11,236 bases of DNA, taken from positions 1-11,236 of the forward strand of contig DASRJP010000085.1 of NCBI GenBank assembly GCA_035649415.1, in the 5' to 3' direction. The notes under the pieces were generated by a model. That model was not told the origin of the DNA. It worked only from the letters and a program-made list of their open reading frames with translations, and did not search any database. The position numbers were made by a program, and so were the translations under genes. This document shows, piece by piece, positions 1 to 7,203 of the stretch. Each line of letters opens with the position of its first letter. Position 1 is the stretch's first letter. Source of the stretch: DATKDU01 sp035649415 (GTDB lineage: Bacteria > Planctomycetota > Planctomycetia > Pirellulales > Pirellulaceae).

Positions 1-645
1 GCCTTCGCCGTTCAGGTCCGGCCCTTCCCACTTGACGATCCACGACGCGGCATCGACGCCGGCAATGTCGATCTTTTCTGCGAATTGCGTTCCCACCACC
101 TGGAGCGTATCGCGGCCCGTCGTCCCGCCGTCGGCAACGTGTACCGCCCCCGACAGCCGGCCAAAGTGAATCTGGACTGTATCGGCGTCTTCCCCCCCAT
201 CCACGCTCAACACTTTCGTGGGTGACGCCGCGATGCCGAAAATGTCCGCCCCGCCGCCGCCGTGCATCTCCACGATCTCGGGCAATCCCGCGGCATCGGC
301 GTCCTCGATGTGCCCCGCGCCGAGCGACGGCTCGGCGTCAAATGTGGCAACATCATGGCCGCCATTCAGAGCGAGTTGAATCGCCCGCGTGCCAGAGTAT
401 GTGCCGCCGTCGTCCCCGTCGCATGACACGTGAATGCCGCGGAGGGTGGCGGTGATCGCGACCGTGTTGTCCGTGTCGTCCCCCACGATCAGGAGCGTGC
501 CGTTGTCGAACAAGATCTCGCAGGCGAGCATCCGCCGGTCTTCGAGGACTTCCATCCCCGGCCGGAAGTGGCTCCATAGCGGGATGCCGCCGCTGTTCAG
601 AAAACTGCGGCGGCGAGCGCGAGCCCAAAGGGGGAGAGAACGCAT
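1..645 (-). CDS. planctomycete surface/adhesin-like protein with LEDRRMLA motif, N-terminal part only
   Basis: The minus strand is open without a stop from an ATG at 645 to the left edge: 215 codons, with the C-terminus outside the window. An AGGAGC Shine-Dalgarno lies 6 bases before the ATG, which supports this start. The N-terminus is basic (ARARRRS, residues 8-14) and is followed by MEVLEDRRMLA (31-41). A LEPR/LEDRR-x-LLA motif near the N-terminus is typical of large planctomycete secreted or cell-surface proteins and is thought to act in export or anchoring. After it come Gly/Asp-rich, beta-type stretches such as LLIVGDDTDNTVAI (51-64), GGGGADIFG (129-137) and DGGEDADTVQIHFG (149-162), which resemble degenerate RTX/hemolysin-type calcium-binding repeats. 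No classical hydrophobic signal peptide is visible. The role is probably extracellular (adhesion or matrix); the substrate cannot be told. It is divergent from the VCBS-repeat gene at 1001. Confidence 0.8.
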   Translation of the reverse strand, partial: MRSLPLWARARRRSFLNSGGIPLWSHFRPGMEVLEDRRMLACEILFDNGTLLIVGDDTDNTVAITATLRGIHVSCDGDDGGTYSGTRAIQLALNGGHDVATFDAEPSLGAGHIEDADAAGLPEIVEMHGGGGADIFGIAASPTKVLSVDGGEDADTVQIHFGRLSGAVHVADGGTTGRDTLQVVGTQFAEKIDIAGVDAASWIVKWEGPDLNGEG

Positions 646-1000
646 GAGATCGCTCCTGAATTCGCGACTCAGTTTCGTCAGGGTTGTCGGCGGAGAGAAC
701 CGCCGCAGCAGGGAACAGACGCAGTGTAGTCGCGGCGGGGGGCTAACGCCACTGTTTGGCCTGGCGTCCCCGGTGCGACAGAGCAGCTTGCGCTGTCGGG
801 GCGGCTTTTGGTCCCCAACCAAGAAATGCGGTCGGTGGCAAAGAGCGCATCGCTGGTGGGCGAATTTTCCCGAGAATTTCTCGAGTCGTTGTCAGTAGTT
901 TCAAGCGGCTTCTCGGCGCTAGCTCGACCCGGATGGCCGGCGCATTGTTCCGCGGCCAACGGGGGCCTAAAATGCCGACCGTTTTCCTGTACCTGGCCCC
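646..1000. other. divergent intergenic region with two small inverted repeats
   Basis: This is the stretch between the minus-strand edge gene and the plus-strand VCBS gene. Open frames cross it on both strands, but their translations are Arg/Ser-rich, without a recognisable domain or start signal, so I do not call a gene. Two inverted repeats are visible: CGACAG (776-781) with CTGTCG (793-798), and TGGCCG (934-939) with CGGCCA (953-958), the second about 43 bases before the VCBS start. Either could be an operator or a 5'-UTR hairpin. I could not place a convincing -35/-10 pair for either gene. Confidence 0.4.
652..657 (-). promoter_or_regulatory. Shine-Dalgarno of the edge surface-protein gene
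   Basis: AGGAGC on the minus strand, with 6 bases between it and the ATG at 645. It is one of the few clear ribosome binding sites in the window and fixes the start of a gene whose end lies outside. Confidence 0.6.
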
Positions 1001-2248
1001 ATGTCGCTGAAAGCTGCCATCATGAACTCAACTACCGTCCGGTTTGTGGTCCTCTGCGTCGTCGGCGGGATTGGCTCGACCGCGAGTGCTGACGAGTCCG
1101 ACCGAAGCATCCGCTTCGTCCGCACGCAGCTCGATGCCAAGTTTCGCAGCGAGGGGGTCGCGGCGGGGGACTTCAACAAGGACGGCAAAATGGACATTGC
1201 AGCCGGATTCGTCTGGTACGAAGCGCCGGCCCAAAGCGGCGGCGAATGGAAGTTGCACGCCATCACGGACAAGGTCCCCGAGCACGACCCCAAGGGATAC
1301 AGCAATTCATTTTGCACCTGGGCCGAGGACTTAAGCGGCGACGGCTGGACCGACATCATGGTGGTCGATTTTCCCGGCACGCCGACCTGGTGGTTTGAAA
1401 ACCCCAAAGGAGGTGACACGCCGTGGGCCCGGCATACGATTACGCCGGTAACCAACAACGAAAGCCCCACGTTTCTGGATCTCGACGGCGACGGTCAGCG
1501 CGAGCTCATTTGTGCCGTCGCTCCCGACACGGCCAGCAGCGACGGGCCCGAGCGTCAGATGGCCTATCTGACGCGGAACAAGGACCGCTACATGCCGTGG
1601 GACATCCATCGCATCTCCGCGAAAGCGGCGCCAGGCACAACCAAATACTCGCACGGCCTGGGTGTGGGCGATGTCAACGGAGACCAGAAGAACGACGTCC
1701 TGGTGGCCGACGGCTGGTGGGAAGCCCCGGCGAAGGACGATGGCCAGCCCTGGCCGTGGCACGCGGCCGAGTTCAATCGCCTGGCCGCCCCCAAGCACGG
1801 GGCCGGTTTCGCCCAGATGTACGCCTTCGACATCGACGGCGACGGCGACAACGACGTGTTTGGAAGCAGTCCCCATGCCTACGGCACCTGGTGGTTCGAG
1901 CAAACCGGCAAGGACCAGTGGAAGGCCCACGAGATCGATATGAGCTTCTCGCAGGTCCACGGCGTCTGCCTGGCGGACATGAACGGCGACAAGCTGCCAG
2001 ACATAGTCTGTGGCAAGCGCTGGTGGGCCCATGCCGCCGGCGATCCGGGCGTCGATGATCCGGCAGTTTTTCACTGGTTTGAACTAAAGCGCGAAAATGG
2101 CCGGCCGGCGTGGATCAGCCACCAGTTCGACCACAACAGTGGCCCCGGCACTCAGTTCGAAGTCGCGGACATGAACGGCGACAAGCTGCCTGATGTGATT
2201 GCGTCGAACAAGAAAGGCGTGCATCTGTTTACGCAGGTGCGGGACTAG
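1001..2248 (+). CDS. secreted FG-GAP/VCBS-repeat protein, probable seven-bladed beta-propeller
   Basis: 415 residues. The N-terminus has a signal peptide: a hydrophobic run at about 14-27 followed by STASA, with likely cleavage before DESD (residue 31). Seven calcium-loop motifs of the type D-x-[ND]-x-D-G-x-x-[DE] occur at 57-65 (DFNKDGKMD), 110-118 (DLSGDGWTD), 160-168 (DLDGDGQRE), 224-232 (DVNGDQKND), 277-285 (DIDGDGDND), 326-334 and 390-398 (both DMNGDKLPD). Most repeats carry an aromatic signature after the loop: VWYEAP, TWWFENP, GWWEAP, TWWFEQ, RWWAHA. Seven such repeats are what an integrin-alpha-like propeller would have. Family members are extracellular and bind calcium; I see no catalytic domain, so the partner is unknown. 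An in-frame ATG at 1022 would still leave a usable signal peptide, and neither start has a clear Shine-Dalgarno. It stands alone between a divergent gene and a hairpin. Confidence 0.88.
   Translation: MSLKAAIMNSTTVRFVVLCVVGGIGSTASADESDRSIRFVRTQLDAKFRSEGVAAGDFNKDGKMDIAAGFVWYEAPAQSGGEWKLHAITDKVPEHDPKGYSNSFCTWAEDLSGDGWTDIMVVDFPGTPTWWFENPKGGDTPWARHTITPVTNNESPTFLDLDGDGQRELICAVAPDTASSDGPERQMAYLTRNKDRYMPWDIHRISAKAAPGTTKYSHGLGVGDVNGDQKNDVLVADGWWEAPAKDDGQPWPWHAAEFNRLAAPKHGAGFAQMYAFDIDGDGDNDVFGSSPHAYGTWWFEQTGKDQWKAHEIDMSFSQVHGVCLADMNGDKLPDIVCGKRWWAHAAGDPGVDDPAVFHWFELKRENGRPAWISHQFDHNSGPGTQFEVADMNGDKLPDVIASNKKGVHLFTQVRD
1973..2190 (+). repeat. 26-base exact direct repeat within the VCBS gene
   Basis: The bases 1973-1998 and 2165-2190 are identical. 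Both encode the calcium loop ADMNGDKLP of repeats 6 and 7, in the same frame and 192 bases (64 codons) apart. The other five loops of the protein are clearly diverged at DNA level, so the last two look like the youngest duplication or a gene-conversion tract. Confidence 0.85.
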
Positions 2249-2297
2249 ACAGGCTGGGCAGCCTTCTAATCGGTCAGTACCCTGCGCGAATCGTCAA

Positions 2298-2317
2298 GTA
2301 GCGCGTTTCCGCGCTAC
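2298..2317. terminator. perfect 8-bp hairpin, possible terminator of the VCBS gene
   Basis: GTAGCGCG (2298-2305), loop TTTC, then CGCGCTAC (2310-2317): a perfect 8-bp stem with a 4-base loop, starting 50 bases after the VCBS stop codon. It is followed by CGTTGTGTGTTG, which is T-rich but not a run of T. It could therefore be a weak intrinsic terminator, a transcript-stabilising stem or a small dispersed palindromic repeat. Confidence 0.45.
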
Positions 2318-2463
2318 CGTTGTGTGTTGATTGCCGCAAATATGGTTCGCAGGCGCGCGACACAAATCCGGTTACGCACGACATCAACTAGCCCTGCTGC
2401 CGCGCTGAGATTGTTCGCAACTCATTTGTTCCATGGATACTTCGTCGATAATTGTCAACAAAT

Positions 2464-2491
2464 TTGACGGCAAGCATTTACTTCCTATGTT
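2464..2491 (+). promoter_or_regulatory. candidate sigma70-type promoter of the TadG-like gene
   Basis: TTGACG (2464-2469), a 16-base spacer, then TATGTT (2486-2491). The -35 box matches TTGACA at 5 of 6 bases and the -10 box matches TATAAT at 4 of 6. A start near 2498 would give a leader of about 65 bases. This is the best promoter-like pair in the AT-rich stretch. There is no clear Shine-Dalgarno before the ATG at 2563. Confidence 0.4.
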
Positions 2492-2562
2492 AAAGATATA
2501 GAACGCATGCGAAATAGATTACCTGTCAAAGTGATGGGTCAGTTACAACCGTTAAATCCGTC

Positions 2563-3819
2563 ATGAAGCGAAAACTACTCAACCGCCGCCCTGGTAACAT
2601 CGCGATCCTATCTTCCACACTTTTGGCCATCATGATGGGGATGGTCGCATTCGCGGTGGACCTGGGCTATGTCGCCCAGGCCCGCACCGAGCTCCAGCGG
2701 ACGGCGGACGCCGTGGCGCTGGCCGCCGCCGCCAAACTCCCCAGCCTCGATGCTGCCCGGACCGTTGGCATTGCCACGGCGCAGAGTAATACCTCAACGA
2801 TCAGCCCCACACTGTCCAACGGCAACTTCGAATTTGGGCACTGGAGCCGCAAGACCTCCACCTTTACGACGCCCACTCCGGCGTACCGGAGCACGAATGC
2901 AGTCCGCGTGACGATCAAGCGCACACAGGCCAACGGCAATCCGCTAAACCTGTTTTACGGCCGCGTGCTGGGAAAGCAGACCACCGACGTGACCGTCACT
3001 GCCGTGGGCTTCAATGACCGTGGCTTGTGCGGACCATTCATAGGCATCACGTCGGCCGATATCGGCGGCAATATGCATACCGACAGCTACGACTCCGATG
3101 ACGGCAGTTATGATGCTGCCAGCGCTTCGTATCGGGGGAGCGTGTGCAGCGACGGGGACGTCAAGGTTCACGGCGATGCTGAGATCTACGGCGATGCGCG
3201 GGCGGGAACCACGGGCGAAGTCACAGTAGACGGCAACCCCGTCATCACGGGGAACATCGGCAATCGGATCAAGCCGCTGGACCTGCCGAGCGTGGATGCC
3301 AGCCCGTACGCTGATCCCAACAACGACAACGATTTGCTCCCCGAGGTGCTCCGCCTGAACGAGCAAGGCAACGGCAACCACTGGGTCAGCCCCGTTGATA
3401 ATCAGGGGGATTTCAAATTGAACGCTGGTGATGTGTACAACATGCCGGCGGGAACTTATTACTTCCGCGACATGCTTCTCAACGGCGGAGCAATCCTGAA
3501 CATCACGGGCGACGTAACGATCTATGTGACGCGAGACCTGACGTTCAACGGCGGCTCGTATGTCAACAACCTGACGGAGAAGGCCGACAGCCTGACGATT
3601 TTGATGACGGGTGGCGTGGCCAGCATAACGTTTGGCAGTCCTTTTTACGGCGTGCTCTATGCGCCCGACACCGATGTGACCATCAGTGGCGACGCCGACG
3701 TGTATGGCGCGGTCGTAGCCAACAACCTGAAGGTGACGGGCAATGCCCTGGGGCATTACGACGAGTCGCTGGAAATGGAAATGGCCGATCCGCCGAACCG
3801 GACCACGATCGTGGATTGA
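2563..3819 (+). CDS. TadG-like membrane-anchored protein with beta-rich C-terminal domain
   Basis: 418 residues. The N-terminus matches the TadG/TadE pilus-assembly family: basic MKRKLLNRRPGN, then a hydrophobic segment (about 13-34) leading into AVDLGYVAQARTELQ and TADAVALAAA (31-56). In Tad (Flp pilus) systems such proteins are minor pilins or assembly factors held in the membrane by this segment. The rest (about 155-405) is Gly/Asn/Asp-rich with repeating short beta-strand phrases (KVHGDAEIYGDA, GDVTIYVTRDLTFNGG, GDADVYGAVVANNLKVTGN), suggesting a beta-solenoid-like fold. It ends with GHYDESLE (397-404), similar to the C-terminal domain seen in PilX-type pilus proteins (DUF7305-like). Cys156 and Cys195 could form a disulfide. 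No tadA, tadB, tadC, tadE or prepilin peptidase gene lies nearby, so it is an orphan here. The subfamily and the role in a pilus are inferred. Confidence 0.82.
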   Translation: MKRKLLNRRPGNIAILSSTLLAIMMGMVAFAVDLGYVAQARTELQRTADAVALAAAAKLPSLDAARTVGIATAQSNTSTISPTLSNGNFEFGHWSRKTSTFTTPTPAYRSTNAVRVTIKRTQANGNPLNLFYGRVLGKQTTDVTVTAVGFNDRGLCGPFIGITSADIGGNMHTDSYDSDDGSYDAASASYRGSVCSDGDVKVHGDAEIYGDARAGTTGEVTVDGNPVITGNIGNRIKPLDLPSVDASPYADPNNDNDLLPEVLRLNEQGNGNHWVSPVDNQGDFKLNAGDVYNMPAGTYYFRDMLLNGGAILNITGDVTIYVTRDLTFNGGSYVNNLTEKADSLTILMTGGVASITFGSPFYGVLYAPDTDVTISGDADVYGAVVANNLKVTGNALGHYDESLEMEMADPPNRTTIVD

Positions 3820-4035
3820 ACTACGCGGCGGAGCCCACCGGGCAGCGAGGGGCGTATTGCAACCCACAGCGACGATCCCCGCAATGCGAATTCCATGCCG
3901 CGTATCTACATGCGTAGCGATCGTGACAGCGAGTTCACGACGGGTGCGCTGCAAGGCGATGTTGGCTCAGACGCCCCTTCGCAGACGGCCGTGTTAGCGA
4001 GCGAACGTCCCGATCCGCCAAGGCGCGTGGTATCT

Positions 4036-4069
4036 TCAATTCCGTCGCTTCGCGGACATTGCGAATTGA
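4036..4069. repeat. inverted repeat between convergent genes
   Basis: TCAATTC (4036-4042) and GAATTGA (4063-4069) form a perfect 7-bp stem with a 20-base loop. It lies 18 bases beyond the stop codon of the minus-strand permease-protease gene. It may help end that transcript, but the stem is AT-rich, the loop long and no T-run follows. The remainder of the 267-base gap between the convergent genes (3820-4086) shows nothing else I can support. Confidence 0.3.
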
Positions 4070-4086
4070 TGGACCTGAGACGTGCC

Positions 4087-6387
4087 CTAAGACGCCTTGG
4101 CTGAATACGGCGCAGGCGTCTGGTGATCCAGCGCCTCTTGCAGCCGCTCTTCCGCGCTGGCGTGCGACGGCAATCGCCGCAGCCACAGCACGACGACCCC
4201 GGCGCCGGCCAGCATCAGGGCCACCGCCACGGGATGATAAACAAGCTGCTCGCTTTGGAGCGATTCGCCTATCCATCGCGCCAGCCACGTCCACGGACCG
4301 AAGGCCTCGCTGGCCGGAACCAACAGCCGCGAAAGCAGCGGATGCTCCGACACATCGCTGCGCGAGACATGCGTCAGCAGCACCATCAAGCTGTTGTGAA
4401 CCATGTGGAAGACCATTGCCGGCCAGATGCTGTTGGTCTTCACGGCGACGTAACCGATCACCAACCCGACGACGAAGGCCGACAACGACTGCTGGAGCAG
4501 GCCATGGGCAATGCCGAACAGTGCGGCGGTCATGGCGATGGCAATCCAGCGGTGGCCGATGTGTCTCAGGCCGCTAAGAATGAATCCGCGGAATGCAAGC
4601 TCTTCGCAGATGGCTGGAGTCAGGCCGATTAGTAGCACCGCTTGCCACAGAGGCGCGTTTTGAAGCATGGTGTCCAGCGGCTTGAGCTGCGCCAGCACAT
4701 CGTCGCCCAGCGGATAGAGCGCGCGAATGGCAATGCTCAGCCAGGTGATCGCCGGATGTAGGAAAATAGCCAGAAGTGCAGCGGCAGGGACCGTACTCAG
4801 GAACGTCGGAGCGCGCACTGCCAGTGCCGCCAGCGGCCGGCGGGTGAGCATGATCGCCATCAGACATGCCGGCGTGGCGATCAGAGCGATTTGCAGTACG
4901 AGCGTCGTCTGCACGAAGCCGCTCCAGTGCGTGGGCACCGGCAATAGAAAGTTGGCAAAAAAGCGAATCACCAGCAGCAGCACGCCGCAGAATAGCGCCT
5001 CGCCGACCGATGGAGTATCCTCGCGATCGCGGAGCAGGTGCCGTACCCACAGACTGACTGTAAATCGCTCGTTCTCGCGGAATAGCACCGCCTCGTTGTT
5101 GAACTGATCGACCGCCCAGCGAATGGCAAGCAAACAGCAGCTTGCGGTGACCGCGGTCACCAGCGGGAAGTGCTTGATCGCTTCCCAGTATTGCCCCTCA
5201 ATGAGTGATTTCAGGAGCAGGACGACCCCGGTTAGCGGGATCAAGCTGGAACCCACGTCCAGTTGCGATCCAGGCAACATCGGCAGCGTCATCAGCGGCA
5301 GCGAGACCATGAGTAGCGGCATCAAGTAATATTGCCCTTCCTTGGAGCTGCGGGCGAATGCGGCAATCGCCAGCGACAGGGCGCTGAACATGGCGGAGAC
5401 CGGAACGAGCGCCATCACCAGCCACACGACGGCAATCAACGGCGGCGGACCGACCTCGACCGGCAGCGGGCTGGATGCGATTTTCTGGAGCTGGGTGAGG
5501 ATGAACGTGCCGGTGATTCCCATGCTCGCCAGATTGAGCAGGCTGGTGACCATGCTGAAGGTCATCACCGTCAGCAGCTTGCCCCAGACGATTTCGCTCC
5601 GCTGGGCGGGGCTGGAAAGCAGCGTCTCGAGCGTGCCCCGCTCCTTCTCGCCGGCACAGAGATCGATGGCCGGATAAAACGCCCCGGTGAGCGCCCAGAC
5701 AAGCAGCACAAAAGGGAGCACCTTGGACCAGATCACGGCCCGCTTGCCGGTTTCTTCTGCCACGTCCTGATTGTTGACTTCAAAGGGCATGGCGGCCGCC
5801 AAAGGCAGATCGTTTTGGCGCAAAGTGTCCTGGACGATCGAAGTGCGCCACTCGTTGAGCACGCTCCACAAGCGGTCGCGGGCAACGCGGGACTTGTCGC
5901 TGGCGGTGCTGAGAAAAATTTGCGGCTCGGGGGCCGCAGGCGGCGCATCGGCCGCAGCCGAATCGGCCTGCTTTTCACGAAATCGCTGCAGTTCCCGGGC
6001 GAAGTCGGGCGGAAAATAGACGACGGCGTCGAACCTGCCGGCCTGCAAGTCGCGCCGCGCGCGTGCTGCCACCTCGCTGGAAGGCAGCCGATTCGGCGGC
6101 GTTTCGTCGATGTCCAGCACCAGCAGCCGCCGCTCAGCTTGCGAACAAAGCTCAGGAGCAAAGTGGCCGTCGGCCAAGAGCCGGGGCAACGGCGCCAGGT
6201 CGCTGGCCCCCACAATCTGGACCCGCGAAGGATTCTCCTTGCGAAACTGCTGGACCTGAAACACAATCATCGCCAAAAGCGGATAGAGCAGCAGCGGCAG
6301 CACGGCGATCGTGAAGATCGTGCGGCGGTCGCGAAGCTGGTCTTTCAGCTCGCGGAGGAAGATCAGTTTGACGTTGGTCCAGGACAT
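4087..6387 (-). CDS. ABC-2 type permease (NatB-like) fused to a CPBP-family membrane protease
   Basis: 766 residues in two parts. Residues 1-430 are an ABC-2/NatB-type permease: a first membrane helix at about 24-45, a large extracytoplasmic loop (about 46-215), the family motif GEKERGTLETLLSSP (246-260), and further helices at about 268-292, 316-345, 352-370, 381-395 and 407-423. Residues 460-740 form a polytopic CPBP (CAAX protease/bacteriocin-processing, Rce1-like) domain. All three signature motifs are present: EELAFR (E595, E596, R600), FGIAH (F624, H628) and HMVHN (H661, N665). The catalytic set therefore looks intact. The gene follows its ATPase partner by 39 bases on the same strand, so the pair should form one exporter in the cytoplasmic membrane. 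NatAB of Bacillus exports sodium; the substrate here is not predictable. There is no Shine-Dalgarno before the ATG at 6387, but MSWTNVKLIFLRELKDQLRD is a typical start of this family. Confidence 0.93.
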   Translation of the reverse strand: MSWTNVKLIFLRELKDQLRDRRTIFTIAVLPLLLYPLLAMIVFQVQQFRKENPSRVQIVGASDLAPLPRLLADGHFAPELCSQAERRLLVLDIDETPPNRLPSSEVAARARRDLQAGRFDAVVYFPPDFARELQRFREKQADSAAADAPPAAPEPQIFLSTASDKSRVARDRLWSVLNEWRTSIVQDTLRQNDLPLAAAMPFEVNNQDVAEETGKRAVIWSKVLPFVLLVWALTGAFYPAIDLCAGEKERGTLETLLSSPAQRSEIVWGKLLTVMTFSMVTSLLNLASMGITGTFILTQLQKIASSPLPVEVGPPPLIAVVWLVMALVPVSAMFSALSLAIAAFARSSKEGQYYLMPLLMVSLPLMTLPMLPGSQLDVGSSLIPLTGVVLLLKSLIEGQYWEAIKHFPLVTAVTASCCLLAIRWAVDQFNNEAVLFRENERFTVSLWVRHLLRDREDTPSVGEALFCGVLLLVIRFFANFLLPVPTHWSGFVQTTLVLQIALIATPACLMAIMLTRRPLAALAVRAPTFLSTVPAAALLAIFLHPAITWLSIAIRALYPLGDDVLAQLKPLDTMLQNAPLWQAVLLIGLTPAICEELAFRGFILSGLRHIGHRWIAIAMTAALFGIAHGLLQQSLSAFVVGLVIGYVAVKTNSIWPAMVFHMVHNSLMVLLTHVSRSDVSEHPLLSRLLVPASEAFGPWTWLARWIGESLQSEQLVYHPVAVALMLAGAGVVVLWLRRLPSHASAEERLQEALDHQTPAPYSAKAS

Positions 6388-6402
6388 GTAGCCAGAAACC
6401 AG

Positions 6403-6423
6403 GAGTCAAGAGTCAGGAGTCAG
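6403..6423. repeat. 7-base tandem repeat in the gap of the ABC operon
   Basis: GAGTCA occurs at 6403-6408, 6410-6415 and 6417-6422, with one variable base between copies (A, then G), giving a period of 7. It fills the middle of the 39-base gap between the ATPase stop and the permease start. In the mRNA it reads as repeated TGACTCY units. No Shine-Dalgarno is found in the gap, so the repeat occupies the place where one would be expected slightly further downstream. The function is unknown. Confidence 0.7.
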
Positions 6424-6426
6424 GGA

Positions 6427-7203
6427 TTAGGGAGAATGGTCATTTGCCGCGACACCGATCTCGTTCAGCTCATGGTCCGAAATCAGGTGGAAAAAGAGCT
6501 CTTCCAGGTCATTCTCCTCGTATTCCCGCCGCAGATCGTCGAGCGTCCCTTCGGCCAGGATGTGTCCTCGGTGCATGATCGCGATCCGGTCGCAGAGCCG
6601 CTCCACCTCACGCATGATGTGCGACGAGAAAATGACGCATTTTCCCTGGTCGCGGAGCTGCGCCACCGTGCGCAGCATGGCCCGTGCCACTAGCACGTCC
6701 AGTCCGGCAGTCGCCTCGTCGAAGATGAGCACTGGCGGATCATGGACAATGGCTCGCGCAATGGATACTTTCTGCTTCATCCCGGTGGACATTTTGGCGC
6801 CTGGCACATCGCGGATCTCCTCCATCTTTAGTCTTCGAAACACATCTTCCATGCGCTGTCGCAGCGTCTCGTCGTCCAGGCCGTAAAGGCGTCCGAAATA
6901 CTCAACCATCTCCCACGCGGTCATCCGGTCGTACACCGCCGTGTTGCAAGAGACGTATCCGATCTGATGCCGCACCAGGGCCGGCTGCGTAACGACGTCA
7001 TAGCCGTTGACGGAGGCGCTGCCGGCGGTGGGACGCAGGACGGTGCTCAGAATCCGCAGGACCGTCGTTTTGCCGGCGCCGTTGGGGCCCAGGAGGCCGA
7101 AGATCTCGCCGGGTTGGGCGGCAAACGAAATTCCGGCCAGAGCGACGAAATGCCCGCGTCGGAGATCGGCGTAGGACTTGGTCAGTTCACGGACGTGGAT
7201 CAT
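6427..7203 (-). CDS. ABC transporter ATP-binding protein, NatA type
   Basis: 258 residues, the usual length for a single ABC ATPase domain. Walker A is GPNGAGKT (39-46), the signature is STGMKQK (139-145), Walker B is VLIFDEATAGLD (158-169, D162 and catalytic E163), and the H-switch is SSH (193-195). The Q-loop region reads IGYVSCNTAVYDRMT, lacking the usual Gln; this substitution is common in the NatA branch, along with the STGM signature. The ATG at 7203 is preceded by AGGA with a 6-base gap, supporting this start. It is the first gene of a two-gene minus-strand operon and should power the permease-protease fusion downstream. Its upstream region is shared with the divergent AAA ATPase gene. 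Confidence 0.94.
   Translation of the reverse strand: MIHVRELTKSYADLRRGHFVALAGISFAAQPGEIFGLLGPNGAGKTTVLRILSTVLRPTAGSASVNGYDVVTQPALVRHQIGYVSCNTAVYDRMTAWEMVEYFGRLYGLDDETLRQRMEDVFRRLKMEEIRDVPGAKMSTGMKQKVSIARAIVHDPPVLIFDEATAGLDVLVARAMLRTVAQLRDQGKCVIFSSHIMREVERLCDRIAIMHRGHILAEGTLDDLRREYEENDLEELFFHLISDHELNEIGVAANDHSP

Larger units (their letters stand above)
2249..2562. other. intergenic region, AT-richer in its second half
   Basis: No gene is supported here. After the hairpin at 2298-2317 there is a short frame from an ATG at 2342 (about 41 codons, Arg/Thr-rich, no Shine-Dalgarno) that I do not accept. From about 2440 to 2560 the composition becomes visibly AT-richer than the surrounding genes, as expected of a promoter region. 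A GTCAA/TTGAC inverted repeat (2454-2458 and 2464-2468) overlaps the candidate -35 box and could be an operator. Confidence 0.4.

Noticed and set aside
434..1010. Plus- and minus-strand frames in and around the 646-1000 intergenic region
   Set aside because: The products are Arg/Ser-rich, have no ribosome site, and partly overlap the minus-strand surface-protein gene.
1331..2074. Minus-strand open frame (247 codons) opposite the VCBS gene
   Set aside because: The plus strand encodes seven regular calcium loops here; the antisense frame is a codon-bias shadow.
2342..2467. Short plus-strand frame of about 41 codons between the VCBS and TadG-like genes
   Set aside because: It has no Shine-Dalgarno, a biased Arg/Thr composition, and runs into the promoter-like AT-rich stretch.
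2944..3954. Minus-strand open frame (336 codons) opposite the TadG-like gene
   Set aside because: It is antisense to a gene with a convincing N-terminal anchor and continuous beta-type sequence; the translation is His/Arg/Val-rich and featureless.
5332..6693. Long plus-strand open frame (453 codons) across the ABC operon
   Set aside because: It lies antisense to two genes with clear motifs (CPBP, NatB, Walker A/B), spans their junction, and its translation is Arg/Gln/Gly/His-rich without a domain. High GC makes such antisense frames common.
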